Positions 7,332-17,136 are shown, numbered from the stretch's first letter. The stretch: DNA of 64,000 nucleotides from an uncultured Candidatus Saccharibacteria bacterium (GCA_938045445.1 CALIMM010000015.1:62001-126000); one strand, 5' to 3'. Notes: a model not told the origin generated them from the letters alone. Numbers and translations: made by a program.

Positions 7332-9053
7332 ATGCGATTATCACACACCTTCACCCGTACCCGCAAACAAGCCCCCGCCGATGAGGTGGCGCACAATGCC
7401 CAGCTGCTGATTCGCGCTGGCTACGTGCACAAAACGATGGCTGGCGTCTATTCCTACACGCCGCTGGGCCTGGCCGTGCTCGAGAATATCAAGCAAATTG
7501 TCCGCGAGGAAATGAACCGCATCAGCAGCCAAGAACTGCTGATGAGCACCCTGCAGCGCCAGGAGCTCTGGCAGGAGACTGGCCGCTGGAGCGATGAGCT
7601 GGTGGATGTGTGGTTTAAGTCGCACCTGCAAGATGGCACCGAAGTCGGCTTTGGCTGGACGCACGAGGAGCCGATTATCGAACTGCTGCGTAGCTACCTT
7701 AAGAGCTACAAAGACCTGCCTATCAGCGTCTACCAATTCCAGAACAAACTCCGCAACGAGCTGCGCGCCAAGAGCGGCATCATGCGCGGGCGTGAGTTTA
7801 TCATGAAGGATATGTATAGCATCCACGCCAGTAAGGAAGACTTGGAGGCCTACTACCAAGCGGTCATCGAAGCCTACAAGCGCTGCTACCACCGCTTTGG
7901 CCTGGGGGATGACACCTACGTCACCTTTGCCAGCGGCGGGGCCTTTACTAAATTTAGCCACGAATTCCAGACGATTTGTGAGGCGGGTGAGGACGATATT
8001 TTCATCGTGCCAAGTACGAATGTTGCCTATAACGCCGAAGTTGCACCAGTGCGTGCAACGCCGAACCCGGATGCTGGTGCTGCCATGAAGCCACTAGGTA
8101 TGTTAGACGACGAAAATATTATCGGCGCAGAGGCGCTGACGAAAGCACTGGACATCCCGCGCACAGCTAGCACTAAGTCGATGTTGTACGATTCGCCAGA
8201 TGGTATGTTGCTGGCGGTCGTACGGAGTGACTATGAAATTAACGAAGATAAGCTCAAGGCGGTGGCGAACGTACCATGGCTGCGCCTGGCGGATGGCGAA
8301 CAGATTGAGGCAGTAACAGGGGCGAAGCTCGGCTTTGCTGGGCTATATAATCTACCAGAAAATGTGCGGCTGTTTGTCGATGATTCATGTGAAGATATGG
8401 TGAACTTTGAAACTGGTGCCAATAAAACCGGCCAGCATGCCTATAACGCTAACTGGGGCCGTGATATACCGCGACCAAGCGAGTTCGTCGAGATTAAACT
8501 CGCGAAAGAAGGTGATATTTCGCCTGAGACTGGCGAAGTCTACCAAAAACGTCGCACGGCCGAGGTGGGCAATATCTTCAACTTTGGTACCCAAAAATCA
8601 GAGGAGATGGGCCTGGTCTTTACCGGCGAGGACGGCCGCCAGCACCACGCCTACATGGGCAGCTACGGCATTGGTATCACCCGCGTGATGGGCGTGATTG
8701 TAGAGAAGTTCGCCGACGACAAAGGCCTGGTGTGGCCCGAGGAAGTAGCGCCGGCCCGCGTGCACCTGGTGCAGATTGGCAAGGAATCGGTCGCAGCGGC
8801 CGATGAGCTCTATGATACGCTGCAGCAGGCTGGCATCAGCGTGCTGTATGACGACCGCGCCGCCCGCCCTGGGGAAAAATTCGCCGACGCCGAGTTACTT
8901 GGCATGCCAACCCGCGTCACGGTGAGCGATCGGCTGCTCGAGGCAGGAGAGTGGGAGGTTGTAGACCGCCGGACGGGTGAGCAGCAGCGCTTGACGACAA
9001 GCCAATTGCTTGCTACACTAGGTAACCATTGCGGAGCTTGTCGCAAGGTGTAG
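7332..9053 (+). CDS. proS: Prolyl-tRNA synthetase
   Basis: This class II synthetase charges tRNA-Pro. The 573-residue protein is the bacterial (ProS type 1) form: motif 2 region with FIMKDMYS, an INS editing-type domain between motifs 2 and 3 (about residues 230-400, containing RTASTKSML), motif 3 with YMGSYGIGITRVMG, and the C-terminal anticodon-binding domain from about residue 470. The length is normal. No SD precedes the ATG. A TATAAG at 7319-7324 lies seven bases upstream, suggesting a leaderless or very short leader. The 3' end contains the greA promoter. Confidence 0.97.
   Translation: MRLSHTFTRTRKQAPADEVAHNAQLLIRAGYVHKTMAGVYSYTPLGLAVLENIKQIVREEMNRISSQELLMSTLQRQELWQETGRWSDELVDVWFKSHLQDGTEVGFGWTHEEPIIELLRSYLKSYKDLPISVYQFQNKLRNELRAKSGIMRGREFIMKDMYSIHASKEDLEAYYQAVIEAYKRCYHRFGLGDDTYVTFASGGAFTKFSHEFQTICEAGEDDIFIVPSTNVAYNAEVAPVRATPNPDAGAAMKPLGMLDDENIIGAEALTKALDIPRTASTKSMLYDSPDGMLLAVVRSDYEINEDKLKAVANVPWLRLADGEQIEAVTGAKLGFAGLYNLPENVRLFVDDSCEDMVNFETGANKTGQHAYNANWGRDIPRPSEFVEIKLAKEGDISPETGEVYQKRRTAEVGNIFNFGTQKSEEMGLVFTGEDGRQHHAYMGSYGIGITRVMGVIVEKFADDKGLVWPEEVAPARVHLVQIGKESVAAADELYDTLQQAGISVLYDDRAARPGEKFADAELLGMPTRVTVSDRLLEAGEWEVVDRRTGEQQRLTTSQLLATLGNHCGACRKV
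8991..9019 (+). promoter_or_regulatory. Promoter of greA inside the end of proS
   Basis: TTGACG (8991-8996), a 17-base spacer and TACACT (9014-9019) preceded by TGC form a good promoter within the last codons of proS. It would let greA be expressed apart from proS. Confidence 0.65.
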
Positions 9054-9103
9054 CCATGCCCCGGCTTGCCTCACCGACTTTGCAAGAAAGGAGTATGAAG
9101 ATA

Positions 9104-9562
9104 ATGAAAAAAACCTACCAGATTACTGATGCTGGCCGCCAAGAGCTCGAGGCAGAGCTGGAGGAGCTAAAGGGCCGCCGCGGCGAGATTGCCGAGAAGA
9201 TTGCTGAGGCTCGCGACTACGGCGACCTGAGCGAAAACGCCGAGTACGACAGCGCACGCGAAGAGCAGGGTGTGGTAGAGACGCGCATTGCCGAGATCGA
9301 GGAGATCTTGCTCAATGCCGAGCAGATCACCGCCCCAAGCACTGGTGCCATCCACCTCGGTAGCACTGTCTCCCTCGTCTCGGACGCTGGGTTAGAAAAG
9401 ACCTACACTGTGGTAGGCCCAGTTGAGGCTGATCCGCTGGAGAACAAGATCAGTGACGAATCACTCCTGGGCCAAGCTTTGCTGGGCCACCGTGCAGGCG
9501 AGCAGGTAACGATCACCACCCCCAAGGGCGAGATCACCTACACCATCCAGCAGGTGCAATAA
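9104..9562 (+). CDS. greA: Transcription elongation factor GreA
   Basis: GreA binds the RNA polymerase secondary channel and stimulates cleavage of backtracked transcripts. The 152-residue protein has the N-terminal antiparallel coiled coil (residues 1-75) with the acidic tip motif YGDLSENAEYD, then the C-terminal FKBP-like domain with GSTVSLV and LGHRAGEQVTI. AAGGAG at 9088-9093 is ten bases from the ATG at 9104 but only one base from the ATG at 9095, so I choose 9104. A strong terminator follows. Confidence 0.97.
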   Translation: MKKTYQITDAGRQELEAELEELKGRRGEIAEKIAEARDYGDLSENAEYDSAREEQGVVETRIAEIEEILLNAEQITAPSTGAIHLGSTVSLVSDAGLEKTYTVVGPVEADPLENKISDESLLGQALLGHRAGEQVTITTPKGEITYTIQQVQ

Positions 9563-9587
9563 GCGTATCTCAACGATGAATACTAGG

Positions 9588-9614
9588 CCGAGCAGTGTGC
9601 GCTGCTCGGTTTTT
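9588..9614 (+). terminator. Intrinsic terminator after greA
   Basis: CCGAGCAG (9588-9595) pairs with CTGCTCGG (9602-9609) around a six-base loop and is followed by five T residues. The remaining intergenic sequence to 9865 shows no ORF or structure I can support. Confidence 0.88.
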
Positions 9615-9865
9615 GGTAGCACTGGCAGAGGTAGGGGTTGATTTGCACATGGCGCATGTCTCTGGCTCTTGTGGTTTATTTATGGTGTGCGTTTGCCTTT
9701 CTCCTATTGCATTTGCTTGATGGCACGAGAAAGCTCATTGTGAGTGGCTGGCCTCTGGTTTTGGCATGAGAAAGGCGCATATATACGCAAAAAGCCTAGT
9801 CTAATAGCGCTCAATCTGCGGGCAATGTGCAAGAACCATCCTCAACCATAAGCAATTCACCATCA

Positions 9866-9894
9866 TTGCATTATCGGCGATGTTATGCTATGAT
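9866..9894 (+). promoter_or_regulatory. Promoter of the 207-aa anchored protein gene
   Basis: TTGCAT (9866-9871), a 17-base spacer and TATGAT (9889-9894) preceded by TGC. The gene start has AAGGAG, so this is a leadered transcript. Confidence 0.65.
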
Positions 9895-9930
9895 AGGTAA
9901 TCAACCATTAACAGCCCAAGGAGACCGACG

Positions 9931-10554
9931 ATGGCTCTATACACAGCACGACACGCACGTTTCCCTAGTGCAGGGGATACAGATAAGAAGTCAAACCATG
10001 ATCATAATCAGTCGAAATCCAAGTATAATAAACGTCCAGCAGTGCGGCGAATCACCGCGCTCGCGGCAGCTGCTGCAGCGCTGATTGGTGGGGGCTATCT
10101 TGGCCATCAGCACTACCACCATGGCGAGAAAACCCTGGTCGCGGTGGCACACCCTAGCTCTGGTGAGCTGGCAGAGTATGTGGAGAACCCCTTTGTAACC
10201 GACCCCACTACTGGTGAGACGCATTGCCGTGATAAAACCCGCCAAGAGATATCTGTGACGGCAGAGAACCCACAAACAACCATAACAAACCCTGATGGCA
10301 GCACAACGCGGCTTACGATGATCAACTTCTCAACAGGTGCGCAAGAACGGACACAAGCGACACTGGTGTATCCATCCAGCGCAAAAGGTGAGGCGCACCA
10401 GGTGCCAATTGCCATTGCAACTGGCCCAAGCAAGACTGGCAAGGGTGGCTGGAATATGACGACATCACCCCACATCGGGCGTACGGGCGCAAAGACACAG
10501 GCCTCGACGACTGCAGCTGGCCCTGGCGCACACGCAATTGCCTGCGCACCGTAG
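9931..10554 (+). CDS. Hypothetical single-pass membrane-anchored protein
   Basis: I do not recognise this 207-residue protein. A polar N-terminus rich in H, N, S and K (about residues 1-45) precedes one membrane segment (ITALAAAAAALIGGGYLG, about 43-60). A histidine-rich stretch, GHQHYHHGEK, follows directly on the outer side. The remainder is a Thr/Ser/Gly-rich extracytoplasmic region with two cysteines (one near residue 98, one four residues from the C-terminus) that could form a disulphide. AAGGAG seven bases or so before the ATG supports the start. The histidine cluster could bind metal, but that is speculation. Confidence 0.75.
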   Translation: MALYTARHARFPSAGDTDKKSNHDHNQSKSKYNKRPAVRRITALAAAAAALIGGGYLGHQHYHHGEKTLVAVAHPSSGELAEYVENPFVTDPTTGETHCRDKTRQEISVTAENPQTTITNPDGSTTRLTMINFSTGAQERTQATLVYPSSAKGEAHQVPIAIATGPSKTGKGGWNMTTSPHIGRTGAKTQASTTAAGPGAHAIACAP

Positions 10555-10651
10555 ACTACCTCTTAGCGATCAAAGTAGGGGGAGATTGGCTGCTGCGCGC
10601 CGCACTGCGCTGAGAACTTGGTGGGGCAGAGCGGTGAAGCTGTCGTCCTAG

Positions 10652-10680
10652 TCGACAACCATCCCATTCTCCGCTATAAT
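10652..10680 (+). promoter_or_regulatory. Promoter of lysS
   Basis: TCGACA (10652-10657), a 17-base spacer and TATAAT (10675-10680). The -10 ends 11 bases before the ATG and no SD is present, so the leader would be about five bases. Confidence 0.75.
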
Positions 10681-10691
10681 AGCAAGTAATT

Positions 10692-12197
10692 ATGGCGACA
10701 TTACAAGATTATCGAAACGAACGATTACGAAAATTAGCAGCGCTGCGCGAGCTCGGCCTCGACCCCTACCCGGCACACACCGAGCGCACACACGACTGTG
10801 CGACAGTGGTGGCGCAGTACGACGAGCTGGCTGGCCATGAGGTATCGGTGGCGGGGCGCGTATTATCTGTTCGTAGCTTTGGTAAATTAGCTTTTATCAA
10901 GCTGCAAGACGCGAGTGGCGAAGTGCAGCTCTACCTGCAGCGCGATACGATGGCTGAGCTCGATGCTCCGCGTGGTATCCTGGGTATGAAGCAGCTTAAG
11001 CTGCTCGATACCGGAGACTTTGTCGAGGCAACGGGCACAGTGCTGCGGACGAAGACGGGTGAGATTTCGGTGGGCGTGCGCGAGCTGCGGCTGCTGGCCA
11101 AAGCCCTGCGGCCACTGCCCGAAAAGCTGGAGAATAAAGAAGAGCGCTTCCGCCGCCGCTATGTGGATATGAATGTTAACCCGGCGGTGCGCCAGCGCTT
11201 TTACCGCCGCAGCACGTTCTGGCAGGCGACGCGCGATTACCTCAACCAACATGGCTTTACTGAGGTCAATGTGCCGGTGCTCGAGCACACCACCGGTGGG
11301 GCGGATGCCAACCCGTTTGTGACCCACATGGATGCGCTGGATGGCCAGCAGTTCTACCTGCGGATTAGCCACGAGCTGCCGCTTAAGCGCCTGCTGGGGG
11401 CCGGGTTCGAGAAGGTGTATGATATTGGCCCGCGCTTTCGCAACGAGAATTATTCGGATGAGCACCTGCCCGAGCACATCGCCATGGAGTGGTACGCCGC
11501 CTATTGGGACTGGCAGCAGGGCATGCGCTTTATGGAAGACATGTATAAGTATGTGCTGGAGCGAACCTTTGGCACGCTGCAGTTTACCCTGGGCGAGTTT
11601 GAGGTCGATATGAGCGGCCAGTGGCAGGTGTGGGACTATGCTGAGGTGATCCATAAGCATTATCATATTGATGTGTATAATACGACAATCGAGGAAGTTG
11701 CTGCCAAGCTGAAAGAACATGGCCTAGAGGTAGAAAAGACTGATTCCATCCCGCGCGGCATCGATAAACTGTGGAAGAATATTCGCAAGACGGTGGCTGG
11801 GCCGGTCTGGCTGGTCAATACGCCCAAGTTTATCAGCCCGCTGTCTAAAACCAACCCGGATAACCCACAGACGGTGGAGCGTTTCCAGCCGGTGATTGCT
11901 GGCAGCGAGCTTGGCAATGGCTTTAGCGAGCTGAATGACCCGATCGATCAGCTGAACCGCTTTGTGGAGCAGCAACAAATGCGCGATGCCGGCGATGAGG
12001 AGGCCATGATGCTAGATATCGACTACGTAGAGATGCTGGAATACGGCATGCCGCCGGCCTGTGGCTGGGGCTTTAGCGAGCGCGTCTTTTGGATCTTCGA
12101 AGGCGTCACGGCGCGCGAAGGTGTGCCGTTCCCGCAGCTCAAAAGCGACATCGACGAAACCACCCGGGCGGTATACCCAGGAGTGAAGCTGGATTAG
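10692..12197 (+). CDS. lysS: Lysyl-tRNA synthetase (class II)
   Basis: This class II synthetase charges tRNA-Lys. The 501-residue protein has the N-terminal OB-fold anticodon-binding domain (about residues 50-150: VSVAGRVLSVRSFGKLAFIK) and the catalytic core with motif 2 (IGPRFRNEN) and the RISHELPLKRLL block. Motif 3 is divergent, reading CGWGFSERVFWIFEG instead of the usual GxGxGIDR pattern, though the arginine is retained. The length is normal. There is no SD; the promoter at 10652-10680 predicts an almost leaderless mRNA. After the stop, 12198-12581 holds only short hairpins. Confidence 0.94.
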   Translation: MATLQDYRNERLRKLAALRELGLDPYPAHTERTHDCATVVAQYDELAGHEVSVAGRVLSVRSFGKLAFIKLQDASGEVQLYLQRDTMAELDAPRGILGMKQLKLLDTGDFVEATGTVLRTKTGEISVGVRELRLLAKALRPLPEKLENKEERFRRRYVDMNVNPAVRQRFYRRSTFWQATRDYLNQHGFTEVNVPVLEHTTGGADANPFVTHMDALDGQQFYLRISHELPLKRLLGAGFEKVYDIGPRFRNENYSDEHLPEHIAMEWYAAYWDWQQGMRFMEDMYKYVLERTFGTLQFTLGEFEVDMSGQWQVWDYAEVIHKHYHIDVYNTTIEEVAAKLKEHGLEVEKTDSIPRGIDKLWKNIRKTVAGPVWLVNTPKFISPLSKTNPDNPQTVERFQPVIAGSELGNGFSELNDPIDQLNRFVEQQQMRDAGDEEAMMLDIDYVEMLEYGMPPACGWGFSERVFWIFEGVTAREGVPFPQLKSDIDETTRAVYPGVKLD

Positions 12198-12541
12198 GGT
12201 GGTAGCTGAGGCTATTAGCGCCTCGCATACTATACTCGTGCGAGGTGAGTGTGGGATTGCAGTAGCGCATAGATAGGCTAGTTGTGTACCTTCGTGCACG
12301 ATCCGTGATCCGTATTAGCGATGATATAAGCACAGAAATAGCAAAACGCTCATTATTCTGGCTGAATCTGACTTAAGCGATAATTAGTAAGGTTCGATTG
12401 GTAATGCACGTAATGAATACAAAAACACCCTTGCTGTGATACAAAAGCTAGTGCGTGTAGTATGAGCAGAGAAATCTCAGAAGGGGAGACCGTAGATTGC
12501 CGCGGTATGGTCACGAGAGCCCGTTTACACAAAACGAAACC

Positions 12542-12562
12542 ACCAGCAAGATCTGGTTTTTT
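12542..12562. terminator. Weak hairpin between convergent genes
   Basis: ACCAG (12542-12546) pairs with CTGGT (12553-12557) and is followed by T residues on the plus strand; the minus strand also runs into T-rich sequence. It may serve lysS, the converging minus-strand gene, or both. The rest of 12198-12581 shows no supported gene on either strand. Confidence 0.35.
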
Positions 12563-12581
12563 ACATGCTCACCGCTGCGAG

Positions 12582-14948
12582 CTAGCCCGATACGCTGGGT
12601 GGCCGTGGTGGTGGGCTGCTTGGCGCAGGTTGTGGTGATGCATGGTGCGCGGCGCTACTCTGGACGGCGATGGAAGTGCCGCGGCTGGGTGCTGTGCTAG
12701 AGTGATGCGGTGGCGGGGTAGTGGTGCGCGGTGGAGCGCTCATTGCGAGGCCGCCCAGGCCACTGCTGGCTGATGAGCCACCTGCGGGTGGTGTGCTGCT
12801 TGGTGGAGGAGGTGTGCCGCTACCACCAGGGCTTGGTGGCCCACCTGGAGGGGTGTTATTATCTTTGCTACCCAGTTGCGTGGCGGCATTTTTGGCGCGA
12901 TAACGCCGGATAAGGTAGAGGATGAGTGCAGCAATACCAACCAAGAGAGCAAGCAGCGAGATAAGGATGAAGACCCACAGTGGCTTGTCTTCGCCAGCGA
13001 GGAACTTGTCTAGGGTGACCTTGCCGATGTGGCGCACCATTGGTGGCTGCTTCTTCTCGTCGGGCTTTTTGTCGGTGCGGCATTCTGACCAAATGGCATC
13101 GGGGTAGGCAGTAGCCAGCAGGTACCATGCGGTCGAGGCCACAGAGTAAGCATTCGTCATTTGGTTGGCTTCGTCGACATTGGTGACGTACGGCCAGGCA
13201 CCGTTGGCGCCTTGCAAGGCGTAGGTGTTGCGGGCGCTGGCAGCGACTTCGTCCTTGTTGCCAGCGATGTTGTAGGCGGTGGTAACGCCAAAGGTCCCCT
13301 CAAACCAAACGGTTGGCGTGTAGGTGCCGGTCAGATATGGTGTGTAGCCCTTGGCACCGGCGCGGCTCATGGCAAAGTTGCGCGTGTAGGCTAGCGAGAC
13401 CTTGGCTTTGTCGTATTCGCCAATGGCATTGAGAAAGATCGAGCCCCAGCTGGAGGTGTCCAGCGCTTTGGCGTGGTCGTCGAGGCCTTGGTCGAAGCGG
13501 TTCTCGGCTTTGTTCCACAGCTTCTCCATAATGACTTTGGCCAGGCTGTCGGCCTCTTGGCGGTAACTGGTGTCGCCGTAGACTTGCGAGGCTCGCTCGT
13601 ACACATGCCAGAGGTCGGTGTTGTGCTCGGTGGAGTGCCAGGCGATCTCGAACTGCTTGTTGTTATCGTCGTCATTGATATTGGTGCCGCCGCGGTAGAG
13701 GCCAGCACCGGGGCCGGATGTGCTTTTCTTGGTCTTGACCCAGGCCAGGGCAGAGCGCACCATGCTGCTGACGCCATTGATATCGCCAAATTTCTCTTGG
13801 TAACGGATGAGCGCGTAGAGGACGAAGGCTACTCCGCCAGTATAATAGCGGGCCTGCTGGTTGCTGGGGTCGAGCTGGTGGGCGCTGGAGGGGAAGGCCC
13901 CGCGTGACCGGCCGGACTTGACCTGGATGGTCTTGAAGCCATTGACGAGCTGGTCTGCCATTGCTTTATCGCCCGCACCAACCGCCACGAGCAGCGCCAG
14001 CGACTGATCGTACATAAATGAATAGTGCACCCGGTGTGTGCCGTAGCCATCCTGGCCAGGCGAGAACTCGTACGAGCGGATCAGCCCCGCCAACTGTGGC
14101 TGGAAGTACTCAGCGAGGATCTTGTTGCTGCGCGTATCCACCAGACGCAGCATCTTGTGGCCCTTCTCGGTGCCGGGGAAGCTAAAGGTGCGGTTGGTGT
14201 TGGCGGCTTGCTTGGCAACGAGGTAGGTTTGGTCGGTAATCACGTAGGATTGGATCTCGACATTTTGGTACTCCGTGACGCGTGGCCAGCTCTCGCCGAG
14301 GGGTTGGCCGCTACTGGCATCGTAGAGACGGAAGCGCCACTCGCCACCAATGCTGCCATCGACTGGTGAGAGGTCGAGTGTCCAGCTGCCATCGCCCTGC
14401 ACTTGGGCAGGGGTGACCTTGCCTTGCTCGTACTCGGCATCGGTAGCGCGAAAGGCCTTGACGACGCGGCTGCCACCGGTGGGTGCTTTGCCCGAGACTT
14501 TGCCGCGGTAGGTGCCTGGCACAGATGATGGTGAGGTGACAGAGAGGGGTGTGGGATTACCAGTGGCATAGCTACCACTGTTCTTGAGCTGGAATGAGCC
14601 CTTTATCTCGCCAGTGTAGTCTGTGCCGTACTGCTTGGCAGCGGTGATGGTGCTGCCATCGCCAGCGTTGCGGATGGGCTGCATGAGGCCGCGGAGGTTG
14701 GCCAGGGCCTTGGCAGCACGGGCTTTGTCGGTCGGGGAGCTCAGCGCTGTAGTCTTAAAGCGCATCGTGTTGGGGTCGCAGATGTCGGGCTTATCGTCTT
14801 TTTTGGTGGATGAGTTGGAATTCGTAGCGGGCTCGGCCATTGCTACCTGGTGCAGCTGCACAAAGCCAACTGCCAGTACGACCACTGCTGCCACACTTGC
14901 AGACCGAAAATGCGTCCAATATCGTCTCACTCCTGCTATACTCCTCAC
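12582..14948 (-). CDS. Large secreted (alpha/alpha)6-type protein with C-terminal membrane anchor
   Basis: The 788-residue protein starts with a signal-like segment (SVAAVVVLAVGFVQLHQVAMA). The central region (about residues 290-650) has repeated helical pairs with aromatic motifs such as YYTGGVAFVLYALIRY, GAGLYRGGTN and WAYVTNVDEANQ-like ends, typical of six-hairpin (alpha/alpha)6 glycosidase folds. A membrane helix follows at about residues 654-681 (LWVFILISLLALLVGIAALI), then a basic stop and a proline/serine-rich cytoplasmic tail of about 100 residues. It is probably a cell-surface polysaccharide-active or -binding protein; the substrate is unknown. GTG at 14930 has a better SD (AGGAG, ten-base spacer) than GTG at 14948 and may be the true start. 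Confidence 0.78.
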   Translation of the reverse strand: MRSIAGVRRYWTHFRSASVAAVVVLAVGFVQLHQVAMAEPATNSNSSTKKDDKPDICDPNTMRFKTTALSSPTDKARAAKALANLRGLMQPIRNAGDGSTITAAKQYGTDYTGEIKGSFQLKNSGSYATGNPTPLSVTSPSSVPGTYRGKVSGKAPTGGSRVVKAFRATDAEYEQGKVTPAQVQGDGSWTLDLSPVDGSIGGEWRFRLYDASSGQPLGESWPRVTEYQNVEIQSYVITDQTYLVAKQAANTNRTFSFPGTEKGHKMLRLVDTRSNKILAEYFQPQLAGLIRSYEFSPGQDGYGTHRVHYSFMYDQSLALLVAVGAGDKAMADQLVNGFKTIQVKSGRSRGAFPSSAHQLDPSNQQARYYTGGVAFVLYALIRYQEKFGDINGVSSMVRSALAWVKTKKSTSGPGAGLYRGGTNINDDDNNKQFEIAWHSTEHNTDLWHVYERASQVYGDTSYRQEADSLAKVIMEKLWNKAENRFDQGLDDHAKALDTSSWGSIFLNAIGEYDKAKVSLAYTRNFAMSRAGAKGYTPYLTGTYTPTVWFEGTFGVTTAYNIAGNKDEVAASARNTYALQGANGAWPYVTNVDEANQMTNAYSVASTAWYLLATAYPDAIWSECRTDKKPDEKKQPPMVRHIGKVTLDKFLAGEDKPLWVFILISLLALLVGIAALILYLIRRYRAKNAATQLGSKDNNTPPGGPPSPGGSGTPPPPSSTPPAGGSSASSGLGGLAMSAPPRTTTPPPHHSSTAPSRGTSIAVQSSAAHHASPQPAPSSPPPRPPSVSG

Positions 14949-14979
14949 CTCGCCGATTAGCCGTTGGGTATTGCCTGTG

Positions 14980-14985
14980 AGTATA
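14980..14985 (-). promoter_or_regulatory. -10 element for the (alpha/alpha)6-type gene
   Basis: TATACT on the minus strand predicts a leader of about 25 to 45 bases before the GTG starts at 14948 or 14930. The 14949-15247 divergent intergenic region otherwise shows nothing I can support. Confidence 0.4.
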
Positions 14986-15247
14986 ACATAACCATTTGCA
15001 ATATCACAGCATAAGCGGTATAGCTTAAACAGAGATTAACAGGGGTGGAAGGAAGTGATTGGTGAGGATATTTGAGGATGAATAGACTAGTTGGTGGCAG
15101 CAAATTTTTGGCCTTGGCGCTGGTGGGCCGAGACCGACGAGAGGTTGATTCTGGCAAATATTCCATCGACAGGACAGATAGCAAGCTGCGGTAAGGTGCA
15201 GGGTCTAGGCGCTACATAGACCAGTGATCCTTGGGCGATGCTCGCGT

Positions 15248-15276
15248 TTGACATTCCTCGCTGCATGGCGCACAAT
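15248..15276 (+). promoter_or_regulatory. Promoter of the DUF2207 gene, predicted leaderless
   Basis: TTGACA (15248-15253), a 17-base spacer and CACAAT (15271-15276), then six bases and the ATG at 15283. The perfect -35 and spacing compensate for a weak -10. This decides the start codon. Confidence 0.65.
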
Positions 15277-15282
15277 CGATGT

Positions 15283-17136
15283 ATGAGAATGACACGCGTG
15301 ATATCTGCAATCGGTGTCTGCTTGGTGCTGCTGGGCACCGCGCTCGGGGCAGTGCCAATGCAGGCCGATACATCGGTACGAGCCTATTCATCATCGAGCA
15401 GCAAGAGTAGCAAAGATAACTTCACCATTACCAAATATGCGGTCGATATGGAGCTTGGACGCGACAGCGAGAAACGCTCCACCCTCAAGACGAAGCTCAC
15501 CATTACGGCAAACTTCCCACCAGAGCAGAACCATGGCCTCGCACCGGAGTTCGTTACGCGGTACAAGGGCCACCACACGAGCTTTGCGCTTGGCTCGGTG
15601 CAGGATGAGCATGGTAATGATTATGAGTATAGTTGGTCGGGCAACACCCTGCGCATTGGCAACAAAGACACCTACGTCTCGGGCAGCAAGACATACGTCA
15701 TTACCTATACCCAGCGCGATGTGACGTGGAACTACGGCGACACGCAAAAGAATGAATTCTACTGGGATGTGATTGGCACATCGTGGCGCGTGCCTATTAG
15801 CAATGCCACCGCCACGCTCAAGCTAAGCCCCGAGCTTGCCGCCATCAGCCGGACGACGCCGCAATGCTACACTGGCAAGCAAGGGAGTCGCACCACCTGC
15901 ACCGTCACGTCACCAAGCGTCGACACCATAACTGCCTCGGTGGGTTACCTCGCGCCATATGCTGGTATGACGCTGGCAGTAGGCTTCCCGCAGGGGACGT
16001 TTGCGGAGTATAAGAAGACGCCGGGGGAGGTGTTTCAGGAGCGGCTGGAGGCGTTCCTTCCACTTATATTCTTTGTGAGTATGTTGGTGCTGGGGCTTGC
16101 CTCGAGCTTGGTGTATTGGCTCTATCAGCGGGCGATTGGCCGGAGTAAGGAGCTAGGGACGATTGTGCCAGAATATCTGCCACCGCCGAGCACAAGTGTG
16201 ACAACAGCGGCGGAGATTGTGCGGCCATTCCGGATGGTAAAGGGCTCGGCTATGGCAGCGCAGATGATCGATTGGGCAGTGCGGCACTACATTCGTTTGA
16301 TCGAGGTCAAGCCCAAGACGTTCTTCTCGCGGGCGCAGTACGAGCTCGAGGTTGTCAAGGATGTCAGCAGCCTCCACCCTGAGGAGCAAGAGATCCTGGG
16401 CGATATCTTCGGCCATTTGCCTGCGGTGGGAGAGCGCATCAACCTCAAGACGCTGCGCAACAATACCTCCTACGCCTTCCGCCTGAGTGATAATGCCAAG
16501 AAGCTCGATGAGCTCATCGACCACACGTACAAGTTGCGCGACACAAGCCGGAAGGGCACACGGGGTTTCCGCATCCTTGCAGGTGTGCTAGGTGTCTTAG
16601 TGCTGGTGCTATGTGCAGCCACGATGTTTGTGCCATTCCTCAGTGGGCTGCAATTCCTCTTCTTCCCAGGGGTCTTTATTGTGATTATCATTGGCAAGCT
16701 AGGCTTTGCCAAGCCGCTGTCGGACAAAGGGCTGGCATTGCGTCGCTACCTACTGGGGCTCAAGATGTATATCCGCTACGCCGAGGCCGACCGCTTGCGC
16801 CTCTTGCAGAGCCCTGAGACTGCCGAGAAGGTGGATATTGGTGACCACGCTCAGCTCGTCAAACTCTACGAGCGGGTCTTGCCCTATGCCGTGCTCTTTG
16901 GCCAAGAGAAGCAGTGGAGCCAGCAGCTGGGGCAGTACTATGAGGAAGTAGGCACCCAGCCCGATTGGTATGCTGGCCACGGCGCCTTCAATGCAGCAAT
17001 GTTCGTCTCGAGTATGAGTAGCTTGTCGAGCTCTACCTCTGTGGGATCAAGTGACTTCTCGTCATCCAGTGGTGGCTCGACTGGTGGTGGCTTCTCCGGC
17101 GGCGGTGGAGGTGGCGGAGGCGGCGGCGGGTGGTAG
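15283..17136 (+). CDS. DUF2207-family membrane protein with glycine-rich tail
   Basis: This 617-residue protein fits the DUF2207 family of predicted membrane proteins, whose function is unknown. It begins with a signal peptide (VISAIGVCLVLLGTALGA). A beta-rich extracytoplasmic domain follows (about residues 40-245, including WDVIGTSWRVPISNA, the family's conserved core). There is one membrane helix at about 259-282, a cytoplasmic region, paired helices at about 431-471, and a tail of about ten consecutive glycines ending GGGGW. The start at 15283 is chosen from the promoter 15248-15276. Upstream in-frame ATGs lie inside or before that promoter and lack an SD. Confidence 0.85.
   Translation: MRMTRVISAIGVCLVLLGTALGAVPMQADTSVRAYSSSSSKSSKDNFTITKYAVDMELGRDSEKRSTLKTKLTITANFPPEQNHGLAPEFVTRYKGHHTSFALGSVQDEHGNDYEYSWSGNTLRIGNKDTYVSGSKTYVITYTQRDVTWNYGDTQKNEFYWDVIGTSWRVPISNATATLKLSPELAAISRTTPQCYTGKQGSRTTCTVTSPSVDTITASVGYLAPYAGMTLAVGFPQGTFAEYKKTPGEVFQERLEAFLPLIFFVSMLVLGLASSLVYWLYQRAIGRSKELGTIVPEYLPPPSTSVTTAAEIVRPFRMVKGSAMAAQMIDWAVRHYIRLIEVKPKTFFSRAQYELEVVKDVSSLHPEEQEILGDIFGHLPAVGERINLKTLRNNTSYAFRLSDNAKKLDELIDHTYKLRDTSRKGTRGFRILAGVLGVLVLVLCAATMFVPFLSGLQFLFFPGVFIVIIIGKLGFAKPLSDKGLALRRYLLGLKMYIRYAEADRLRLLQSPETAEKVDIGDHAQLVKLYERVLPYAVLFGQEKQWSQQLGQYYEEVGTQPDWYAGHGAFNAAMFVSSMSSLSSSTSVGSSDFSSSSGGSTGGGFSGGGGGGGGGGGW

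Noticed and set aside
10887..11720. 277-codon minus-strand ORF
   Set aside because: Antisense to lysS; product has no domain character. The same holds for long antisense frames under serS, secA and the M16 gene.
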